From the NCBI GenBank assembly GCA_955652925.1, contig CATPCO010000764.1, forward strand, positions 1-5,266: a stretch of 5,266 nt of DNA. The letters are read 5' to 3'. Within the stretch, counting starts at the first letter, position 1. Every line of letters starts with the position of its first letter. This document shows positions 1 through 5,266 of the stretch, one piece after another. Both the position numbers and the translations under genes were made by a program. The notes under the pieces were generated by a model. The model had not been told where the DNA came from, did not search any database, and worked only from the letters and a program-made list of their open reading frames with translations. The DNA comes from an uncultured Xanthobacteraceae bacterium (lineage in GTDB: Bacteria > Pseudomonadota > Alphaproteobacteria > Rhizobiales > Xanthobacteraceae).

Positions 1-624
1 GAGCGCGATTATGTCCTGTTTGAAAATTTCCGTCGTGATCCGGAGCGCCACCCCCTCAAGACCCCCTCCGGGCGCATCGAGATCGTGTCCGATGCGGTCG
101 CCGGCTTTGAATATGCGGATTGTCCCGCCCATCCCACCTGGATTCCACCCACGGAGTGGCTCGGAAGCCCGGCAGCACAGAGCTGGCCGCTTCACCTCGT
201 GACGCATCAGCCTGCGAGCCGTCTCCACAGCCAGATGGATCCAGGCCCCGTCTCGCGTGCCCACAAGATTGCTGAACGCGAGCCTGTGCGCCTGAGCCCG
301 CCTGACGCAGCGCAGCGCGCCATCCGCAACGGTGACATCGTGCGCGTGTTTAACGTGCGTGGCGCGTGTCTCGCCGGGGCGGTGGTCGATCCCGACGTGA
401 TGCCGGGCGTCGCAGTCATGGCCACCGGCGCATGGTTCGATCCGCCAGCCGCGAGCGGCGAGCCCGAGCGTCACGGCAACCCCAATGTGCTCACGCTCGA
501 CATCGGCACTTCGCTGCTGGCGCAGGGCTCGAGCGCGCTCACTGCGCTCGTCGAGATCGAGCGATGGGATGCGCCGGTGCCAGCCGTGCGCGCGTTCGCG
601 CCGCCGGAGCTTGCGACCGCGTAG
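1..624 (+). CDS. Molybdopterin oxidoreductase, BisC/TorA/DMSO reductase type, C-terminal part (5' truncated)
   Basis: This is the last 207 codons of a molybdenum enzyme of the DMSO reductase superfamily, read in frame from base 1 to a TAG at 622-624. Such enzymes use a bis-MGD molybdenum cofactor to reduce S- or N-oxides. The visible part holds the end of the catalytic region (FENFRRDPERHPLKTPSGRIE, at about 24-90 nt) and then the molybdopterin-dinucleotide-binding domain. Hallmarks of the biotin sulfoxide/TMAO/DMSO reductase branch are PLHLVTHQPASRLHSQMD, NGDIVRVFNVRGACLAGAV, TGAWFDPP, and near the end HGNPNVLTLDIGTSLLAQG. The N-terminus lies outside the window, so Tat signal, Fe-S cluster and molybdenum ligand cannot be judged, and cytoplasmic BisC cannot be separated from periplasmic TorA/TorZ. 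The frame is intact. The 109-nt gap downstream suggests it ends its own transcription unit. Confidence 0.93.
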   Translation, partial: ERDYVLFENFRRDPERHPLKTPSGRIEIVSDAVAGFEYADCPAHPTWIPPTEWLGSPAAQSWPLHLVTHQPASRLHSQMDPGPVSRAHKIAEREPVRLSPPDAAQRAIRNGDIVRVFNVRGACLAGAVVDPDVMPGVAVMATGAWFDPPAASGEPERHGNPNVLTLDIGTSLLAQGSSALTALVEIERWDAPVPAVRAFAPPELATA

Positions 625-692
625 CTCATGCCGTGTCCTTATGCGGACGGTTGTTTCCTCCGCCAGGATTGATCCATTGGGTAGTCGAAGGT

Positions 693-704
693 GGAGCTAG
701 CTCC
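693..704. repeat. Perfect 12-bp palindrome upstream of the glycosyltransferase gene
   Basis: The sequence GGAGCTAGCTCC is identical to its own reverse complement. It lies in the 625-733 gap, 29 nt before the preferred ATG at 734. A symmetric site here could be an operator half-site pair for a dimeric regulator. It has no loop, so it is a poor RNA hairpin, and it has no U-tract, so it is not a terminator. No convincing sigma-70 promoter was found around it. The function is unknown; only the symmetry is seen. Confidence 0.35.
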
Positions 705-733
705 CTCGGCGCGCGGTCGTGAGAATCTCTGCC

Positions 734-1951
734 ATGCGTCTCGCCCTCGGCGTTTCCCATCCGATCCAATACTTCGTTCCCCTCTATCGGCGCCTTGCCC
801 GGCGCTCCGATATGATCCTCAAGGTGTTCTTCACGTGGCACGCCGGACAGGCCGCGGTCGAGGACCGCGGATTCAAGCAAGCGGTAGCGTGGGACATTCC
901 CATGACGGAGGGTTATCCCTTCGAGCTTGTTCCAAACATCTCGCATCGCCCGGGAACACACCGCTTTTTAGGACTGCGCAACCCGGCGCTGGTCGAGCGT
1001 GTGACGGCGTGGAAACCCGACGTGGTGCAGGTGACCGGTTGGGCCTGGCTGTCGCACCTGCAAACTTTGCATGCCCTGCAGCGGCGCGGTGTGCCCACGC
1101 TGTTTCGGGGGGATTCCCACCTCCTCGACGGCAAGCCGTCCGGGATGCACGGTCGCATCAAGCGCAGGTTGTTGCAGCGCGTTTTCTCCTGGCCCGCCGG
1201 CTTTCTCGCGGTGGGCAGCGCCAATGCCGAGTACTACAAGTATTTCGGCGTCGATGCCTCCCGGCTGTATCCCTGCGTCCACTCGATCGATGTCGAGAGG
1301 TTCGCGGAGCCAGCGGACGCTTTGGAGCAACAAGCGCGCGACTGGCGGGCTCGCCTGGAAATTCGCAGCGAGCAGAAGGTGCTGTTGTTTGCGGGCAAAT
1401 TTGAAGCCAAGAAGCGTCCCGTCGATCTCATGGAAGCGGTGCTGCGTCTCCCGGTTGAGAATGTCATGCTGGTTCTTGTTGGCGCCGGCGAGCTGCAGGC
1501 AGAAATCGACAGGATTGCGGCAGCGCATCCGCAGCGCTTCCGGGTGCTGCCTTTCCAGAACCAGAGCCGGATGCCCATCGTGTATCGACTGGGAGACCTG
1601 GTCGTGCTTTTTTCAGGTTATGGCGAGACTTGGGGTCTGGCGGTGAACGAAGCGCTGGCGTGCGGCCGCCCTGTGCTGGTCAGCGACCGCGTAGGCTGTG
1701 CCGCCGACGTGGTGGACAGGAGCTGTGGTCGCGTCATTGCGTGGAACGATTTCGTCGCTCTTGAAAGGGCACTTACAGAGTTGATGAGTGGGGATGTTCT
1801 TCTAGGGATGCGCCGTGCAGCGGCGGAACGTGCATGGCGCTTCGATGTCGGTGTCACGGAGGCGCAGCTCGTGCAAGCTGTCAAGAAAGCCAGGACGTTA
1901 GGCTACGCGCAGAATGGAGGGGCGCCGGTTGATGCGCATCAAGCTCGCTGA
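734..1951 (+). CDS. GT-B fold glycosyltransferase, family 4-like
   Basis: Probable cytoplasmic, retaining, nucleotide-sugar-dependent glycosyltransferase of about 405 residues, the usual length for the family. The N-terminal Rossmann domain begins at once with MRLALGVSHPIQYFVPLYRR, typical of exopolysaccharide- or cell-surface-type enzymes. A second domain starts near residue 215 with LLFAGKFEAKKRP, the loop that usually contacts the donor phosphates. The family E-x7-E motif is at Glu298 and Glu306 (GYGETWGLAVNEALACGRPVL). ATG 734 is preferred because the conserved region starts there; a GTG at 719 would add five residues (MRISA). Neither start has a good Shine-Dalgarno sequence. The 3' end overlaps the next gene by 20 nt. 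No other polysaccharide gene is visible, so donor and acceptor cannot be predicted. The family call is firm; the role is unknown. Confidence 0.9.
   Translation: MRLALGVSHPIQYFVPLYRRLARRSDMILKVFFTWHAGQAAVEDRGFKQAVAWDIPMTEGYPFELVPNISHRPGTHRFLGLRNPALVERVTAWKPDVVQVTGWAWLSHLQTLHALQRRGVPTLFRGDSHLLDGKPSGMHGRIKRRLLQRVFSWPAGFLAVGSANAEYYKYFGVDASRLYPCVHSIDVERFAEPADALEQQARDWRARLEIRSEQKVLLFAGKFEAKKRPVDLMEAVLRLPVENVMLVLVGAGELQAEIDRIAAAHPQRFRVLPFQNQSRMPIVYRLGDLVVLFSGYGETWGLAVNEALACGRPVLVSDRVGCAADVVDRSCGRVIAWNDFVALERALTELMSGDVLLGMRRAAAERAWRFDVGVTEAQLVQAVKKARTLGYAQNGGAPVDAHQAR
1916..1922 (+). promoter_or_regulatory. Strong Shine-Dalgarno site inside the glycosyltransferase gene
   Basis: GGAGGGG lies 9 nt before ATG 1932. 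It is the best ribosome binding site in the window and decides the start of the substrate-binding protein: the in-frame ATG at 1914 overlaps this site and has nothing comparable upstream. Because it sits within the last 36 nt of the glycosyltransferase coding sequence, translation of the two genes is likely coupled. Confidence 0.75.
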
Positions 1952-2819
1952 GAATTTTCGCGCCGTGTTCTACGCGCCGTTTTATGCCGCGCGCGAGCTA
2001 GGATGCTACGCGCGCGAAGGAGTAGAAGTGGAGCTTATCGGCTCGCCCGCTCCGGCATTCGCCGCGTCGGGTCTGCTCGATGGCACGATCGATCTGAGCT
2101 GGGGCGGGCCGATGCGGGTGATGAAAGCGCGGGATACCGAGCCGAGCTCAGATCTTGTTTGTTTTTGCGAGGTCGCCACGCGCGATCCGTTTTTTCTGGT
2201 GGGCCGAGCCCAGGGGAGCGAATTTCGCTTCACCGACTTGCCGAAGCTGAAATTCGCCAAAGTCACGGAGGTGCCAACGCCCTGGCTGTGCCTGCAATTT
2301 GATCTGCGGGAGCAAGGGGTGGATCCGGCGCGGCTTAACTGCGCAGCCGGCAGCACGATGCTGAGCAATCTCGAGAAGCTGCGCAGCGGCGAATTGGACG
2401 TGGTGCAGATGTTCGAGCCATATGCATCGCTGGCGGTGAAGGTAGGAGCGGGCGAGATCCTCTACGCCGCCAGCACGCGAGGGCCAACCTCCTATACGAC
2501 GTTTCTCGCCACGCGCGACGGAATCGAACGCAACCGCGATGCATTCTTGGCCATGACTCGCGGCATTCAGCACATGCAGCGCTGGCTCGCGGCGCACAGC
2601 GCGGAGGACCTGGCGCAAGTCACCGCTCGATTTTACCCGGAGATTGCTCCGGATATCCTCGCTACCTCGCTGGGACGCTATCGCAATGCCGGAGTGTGGG
2701 GTCACACGACCGCCGTGTCGCGCAGCGGGTTCGCGCGGCTCGCGGAAAGCCTGCTTTCCGGCGGGTTCATCTCCCGCAGGCCGGTATACGAGGACTGCGT
2801 CGATCAGAGCCTGTGCTGA
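1932..2819 (+). CDS. NMT1/THI5-like substrate-binding protein, without signal peptide
   Basis: A 295-residue protein of the NMT1/THI5-like (SsuA/TauA-type) periplasmic-binding fold. It opens directly with the first strand-helix of the fold (MRIKLAENFRAVFYAPFYAA) and a GCYAREGVEVEL segment. A first-lobe sequence, GLLDGTIDLSWGGPMRVM, follows, then the second lobe (KFAKVTEVPTPWLCLQFDL) and the typical GELDVVQMFEPYASLAVKVG near residues 150-170. Family members usually deliver sulfonates, nitrate, taurine or pyrimidine precursors to ABC transporters. Here no hydrophobic leader or lipobox precedes the fold, so the protein appears cytoplasmic unless the start is wrong, and no permease or ATPase gene is in view. 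I see no CCCFC motif like that of yeast THI5 HMP synthase, so that activity is not supported. Overlap with the gene before and proximity to the amidohydrolase suggest an operon. The ligand is unknown; a pyrimidine- or hydantoin-like compound is an inference from context. Confidence 0.85.
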   Translation: MRIKLAENFRAVFYAPFYAARELGCYAREGVEVELIGSPAPAFAASGLLDGTIDLSWGGPMRVMKARDTEPSSDLVCFCEVATRDPFFLVGRAQGSEFRFTDLPKLKFAKVTEVPTPWLCLQFDLREQGVDPARLNCAAGSTMLSNLEKLRSGELDVVQMFEPYASLAVKVGAGEILYAASTRGPTSYTTFLATRDGIERNRDAFLAMTRGIQHMQRWLAAHSAEDLAQVTARFYPEIAPDILATSLGRYRNAGVWGHTTAVSRSGFARLAESLLSGGFISRRPVYEDCVDQSLC

Positions 2820-2892
2820 GAGAAGAAGCGCTGCACTTGGCCGCCGTTCCGGTTATCTCTGTCCCATGAACCAAAAGCGGGTGTGAACCACA

Positions 2893-4314
2893 ATGCTCGA
2901 CGTGATCATTCGCAGCGGCGATGTGGTGACGCCGCAAGGCGTCGCGCGATGCGATGTGGCCATAGCTGGCGAGACGATCGCGGCAATCACGGCTCCCGGC
3001 ACCTTGCAGTCTGCTACCCGGGTAATCGATGCCACGGGACACATCGTGATGCCGGGCGGAATCGATCCGCACGTCCATCTGCACCACGTCTGGATCAAGC
3101 CGGACGGAACGCCGCTGGTCACGGCCGGTCCGGAGCAGGTCGGGCGCGCCGCGTTGCACGGCGGAACGACGACGTTCATCGATTTCGCCTATTGGCGCGA
3201 CGGCCTCTCGGCACTCCAGGCGATCGAGATGCGCGACAAGGACTTCGTGGGCAAGAGCCCGTGCGACTGGGCCTACCACATCATGCTGCACTCCGAGCCG
3301 CCCCCCGAATTCACCGGCCAGCTCGCGGAAGCGATTCAGGCCGGCTATCCCACACTGAAGATATTCACGACAAACATTCTTCCCTCTCGCACCGGGCGCA
3401 TGATCGATTTCGGCGATATCTGGGAGGCTTTCCAGGTCCTGGCCAAAGAGGGCGGGCTGGGCGTCATCCATGCCGAGGATAACGACATCGTCATGCACAT
3501 GTATGCCAAGCTCGTTAGGGAAGGGCGGGTTGATTTTCAGCATCTTGCGGAGGTCCACAACCAATTGTCGGAGGATCTCAGCTTCCGTCGCGTGCTGCGC
3601 CTCGCCGAAAGCGTGCCGGGCAGCGCGCTTTATATGATGCATGTCTCTGCCGGCACCGGCGTTTCCGCCATCGCCGAGGCGCGCGGCAAGGGGCTGCCGA
3701 TCTACGGCGAGACGCTGCACCAGTATCTCATCTACTCCATGGAGGACTACAAGCGCGTCAACGGCCAGATCTATCACACCTATCCTTCGTTGAAATCGCC
3801 GCAGGACCAGCAAGCGCTCTGGCAAGGCACCGTAAGCGGTCACCTCCACTGCATCGCGACGGACGAGCTCTGCTGTACCCTCAAAGACAAGACAATCGGC
3901 AAGCGCATCGACGACACGACCGGCGGCAATTCGGGCGTCGAGCCGCGCCTGGGCGTCATGTATACCGAGATGGTGGTGCGCCGCGGCTACTCGCTGTCTC
4001 AGTACGTGGATCTGGTCTCGACCAACGCCGCCAGGATCATGGGACTTTATCCACGCAAAGGAGCAATCGCCGTTGGCAGCGATGCTGATATCACCATCCT
4101 CGATCCGAGGCGCCGCGGCACGGTTCGTGCGATCGATCTGCACGAGACCGACTACACGCCTTGGGAAGGGCACGAGATTTTCGCCTGGCCGGTCACGACC
4201 ATGCTGCGGGGCAAGGTCATGGTCGAGAACGGCCAGTATTACGGGACCCCGAACGACGGACACTATCTCAAGCGCAAGATCGCCGCCGAAATACGCAATG
4301 GACCTGCGCTTTGA
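2893..4314 (+). CDS. Dihydropyrimidinase/hydantoinase-family cyclic amidohydrolase
   Basis: A full-length 473-residue amidohydrolase of the dihydropyrimidinase/D-hydantoinase branch, normally a cytoplasmic homotetramer that opens cyclic imide or amide rings such as dihydrouracil or hydantoin. The N-terminal beta-sandwich segment (MLDVIIRSGDVVTPQG) leads into the TIM barrel. All six binuclear metal ligands can be placed: His60 and His62 (GGIDPHVHLHHV), Lys156 as the probable carbamylated bridge (YPTLKIFTTN), His193 (VIHAEDND), His250 (MMHVSAGTG) and Asp324 (CIATDELC). The C-terminal GVEPRLGVMYTE and KGAIAVGSDADITILDP segments are family-typical. Pocket residues differ: Asn161 lies where D-hydantoinases carry the oxyanion-stabilising Tyr five residues after the Lys, and TDE replaces the usual SDH/TDH. 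The substrate may therefore not be dihydropyrimidine, and hydA is not assigned. The start has only a weak GGGTG (2879-2883) ribosome site. The stop overlaps the next gene. Confidence 0.92.
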   Translation: MLDVIIRSGDVVTPQGVARCDVAIAGETIAAITAPGTLQSATRVIDATGHIVMPGGIDPHVHLHHVWIKPDGTPLVTAGPEQVGRAALHGGTTTFIDFAYWRDGLSALQAIEMRDKDFVGKSPCDWAYHIMLHSEPPPEFTGQLAEAIQAGYPTLKIFTTNILPSRTGRMIDFGDIWEAFQVLAKEGGLGVIHAEDNDIVMHMYAKLVREGRVDFQHLAEVHNQLSEDLSFRRVLRLAESVPGSALYMMHVSAGTGVSAIAEARGKGLPIYGETLHQYLIYSMEDYKRVNGQIYHTYPSLKSPQDQQALWQGTVSGHLHCIATDELCCTLKDKTIGKRIDDTTGGNSGVEPRLGVMYTEMVVRRGYSLSQYVDLVSTNAARIMGLYPRKGAIAVGSDADITILDPRRRGTVRAIDLHETDYTPWEGHEIFAWPVTTMLRGKVMVENGQYYGTPNDGHYLKRKIAAEIRNGPAL

Positions 4315-4610
4315 CCGACCTTTGCACCGATACTTTGCGGGAGTTGCTGGCTGAAAGTCTGGCAGCTTGGCGTCTGGTGGGCGACGTCCGCAGCGCCGGC
4401 GGTCTGGTTTTGCTGTCCTGCAATGCAACCGAGATTCGCGTGGAGCCGGTGCCCCCCGGCTCGCCGTTCCGTTGGATGGTGACGGTGAACGGGCGCAGGC
4501 GCGGAGCGCTCTCGCTCCTCGCCGTGCTGCGTCGGGTGCGCGCAGCCCTCGATTGCCAATATGAGCGGCACCAGGTGCGCATCGCGCCTGCTCCGGTCAT
4601 TCCTCCGTGA
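4311..4610 (+). CDS. Small unrecognised protein between amidohydrolase and COG0523 GTPase
   Basis: I do not recognise this 99-residue protein. The proposed start is TTG 4311, overlapping the amidohydrolase stop as TTGA; no ATG is available in frame near this point. The alternatives are TTG 4335 or 4344, or GTG 4377. The stop TGA overlaps the GTG of the GTPase gene as GTGA. The sequence suggests an N-terminal amphipathic helix (TLRELLAESLAAWRLVGD), a beta-rich middle (GGLVLLSCNATEIRVEPV, then FRWMVTVNGRRRGAL) and a basic helix (SLLAVLRRVRAALD), ending in a proline-rich tail. Four cysteines or so are scattered with no metal-binding motif, and there is no signal peptide or membrane segment. The frame fills the interval between two real genes exactly with no stop, which favours true coding. 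Its context suggests a partner of the hydrolase or GTPase, but this is inference only. Confidence 0.68.
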   Translation: MTDLCTDTLRELLAESLAAWRLVGDVRSAGGLVLLSCNATEIRVEPVPPGSPFRWMVTVNGRRRGALSLLAVLRRVRAALDCQYERHQVRIAPAPVIPP

Positions 4611-5266
4611 TTGGCGTCCTCCTTCTCACCGGGTTCCTCGGTAGCGGCAAGACGACGCTGCTGCGCCATCTGCTTCGGCAGCCCGCATTCTCTCGCACCG
4701 CGGTCATCATCAACGAGTTCGGCGAGGTTGGCCTCGATCATCAATTGGTGGAGGCGAGCACGGACAGCTTTATCGAGCTGCAGACGGGATGCCTCTGCTG
4801 CAAGGTGCGCAACGACCTCGTAGAGACGATCGATGAGATGCTATGCCGGCGCGATCAGGGCACCGTCCCGCCGTTTACCCGTATCGTCATCGAGACCAGC
4901 GGGCTTGCCGATCCGGCGCCGATTCTCCAGACGCTCATGACCCATGCTGCCGGCCGCCTCGTTTTGGACGGTGTGGTGACGACGGTGGACGCGGTGAACG
5001 GCGCAAGTACACTGGCGCGCGAACCGGTTTCCATCAAGCAAGTGGCGCTGGCTGATCGTCTGGTTCTAACCAAATCCGATCTGGCGGGCGGTCCTCAACA
5101 TCTTCTGCTCGACCGCGTTGCAGACCTCAACGCGGCGGCACCGCTCGTGACTGCAAATCACGGCAGCATCGATCCCGCTCTTCTGGAGGGTGTGGCCCTT
5201 GATCCGCGTACCCGCTCGCTTGCGATCGAGGCTTGGCTCGGCGAGGCTGCGGGCGCCCACATACAC
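4607..5266 (+). CDS. CobW/COG0523 (G3E) GTPase, N-terminal part (3' truncated)
   Basis: The first 220 codons of a G3E-family P-loop GTPase, open to the window edge. Walker A is GFLGSGKT at residues 9-16. The switch region is NEFGEVGLDHQLV (36-48). The family's CxCC metal-binding motif is Cys62-Leu-Cys64-Cys65 (TGCLCCKVRNDL). The Walker B-adjacent segment is ETSGLADP (96-103). The base-recognition motif is TKSD (155-158) in place of the classic NKxD, a variation I believe is common in COG0523. The visible end AHIH may begin the His-rich stretch many members carry. Members transfer or insert Zn, Co, Fe or Ni, coupled to GTP hydrolysis. Start GTG 4607 is set by the Walker A position and by the GTGA overlap; no Shine-Dalgarno is seen, which fits reinitiation. 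Adjacency to a binuclear-metal amidohydrolase suggests that enzyme as client. Metal identity is not readable. Confidence 0.93.
   Translation, partial: MIGVLLLTGFLGSGKTTLLRHLLRQPAFSRTAVIINEFGEVGLDHQLVEASTDSFIELQTGCLCCKVRNDLVETIDEMLCRRDQGTVPPFTRIVIETSGLADPAPILQTLMTHAAGRLVLDGVVTTVDAVNGASTLAREPVSIKQVALADRLVLTKSDLAGGPQHLLLDRVADLNAAAPLVTANHGSIDPALLEGVALDPRTRSLAIEAWLGEAAGAHIH

Noticed and set aside
635..655. Possible terminator after the molybdoenzyme stop: GTCC, 6-nt loop, GGAC, then a T-rich patch
   Set aside because: The stem is only 4 bp, with at most one wobble pair added, and the following tract is interrupted by G and C. It is too weak to call.
1914..1931. ATG 1914 as start of the substrate-binding protein, adding MEGRRL
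   Set aside because: This ATG overlaps the GGAGGGG site that is ideally spaced for ATG 1932, and the added residues are not part of the fold and do not form a leader.
2866..2886. Short ATG frame encoding MNQKRV before the amidohydrolase gene, as a leader peptide
   Set aside because: Six codons, no ribosome site, no attenuator-like hairpin nearby and no run of regulatory codons; the ATG is probably accidental.
2867..2890. Direct repeat TGAACCA at 2867-2873 and 2884-2890
   Set aside because: Two 7-bp copies in a short gap can arise by chance, and one abuts the start codon region; there is no further copy or symmetry.
4161..4310. Upstream extension of the small protein into the amidohydrolase gene (TTG at 4161)
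   Set aside because: The added 50 residues are the out-of-frame shadow of the amidohydrolase C-terminus, rich in Arg, His and Asp, and the hydrolase frame there has clear family sequence.
2767..4428. 553-codon open frame on the minus strand, opposite the amidohydrolase
   Set aside because: It is antisense to a gene with clear family motifs, its translation is low-complexity and Arg/Ala/His/Asp-rich with no recognisable domain, and long antisense frames are expected in GC-rich coding DNA.

Overview
The window is GC-rich, densely coded and transcribed wholly on the plus strand. It looks like a chromosome segment of a proteobacterium, possibly beta or alpha. That guess rests on GC content, gene overlaps and a BisC/DMSO-reductase-type protein; no phylogenetic marker is present. 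There are six protein genes, the first cut at its 5' end and the last cut at its 3' end. I see no RNA gene, insertion sequence, CRISPR array or phage feature.

Layout: (1) 1-624, the C-terminal part of a molybdopterin oxidoreductase of the biotin sulfoxide/TMAO/DMSO reductase type. (2) 625-733, a short intergenic gap holding a perfect 12-bp palindrome. (3) 734-1951, a GT-B fold family-4-like glycosyltransferase. (4) 1932-2819, an NMT1/THI5-like substrate-binding protein with no signal peptide, overlapping the glycosyltransferase by 20 nt and preceded by a strong ribosome binding site inside that gene. (5) 2893-4314, a dihydropyrimidinase/hydantoinase-family amidohydrolase with a complete binuclear metal site but an altered substrate pocket. 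(6) 4311-4610, an unrecognised protein of about 99 residues that overlaps both neighbours by 4 nt. (7) 4607-5266, the N-terminal 220 residues of a CobW/COG0523 (G3E) GTPase.

The most coherent group is the last three genes: a metal-dependent cyclic amidohydrolase, a small unknown protein and a COG0523 GTPase, joined by TTGA and GTGA stop/start overlaps. COG0523 proteins are commonly metal chaperones or metal-insertion factors. The simplest reading is that the GTPase supplies or installs metal in the amidohydrolase, with the small protein as a possible adaptor, subunit or maturation factor. The soluble NMT1-like protein just upstream may bind the related small molecule, for example a pyrimidine-like ring. 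The glycosyltransferase has no evident link to this pathway, although its translation is probably coupled to that of the binding protein. The small protein and the atypical hydrolase pocket are the best candidates for something undescribed.
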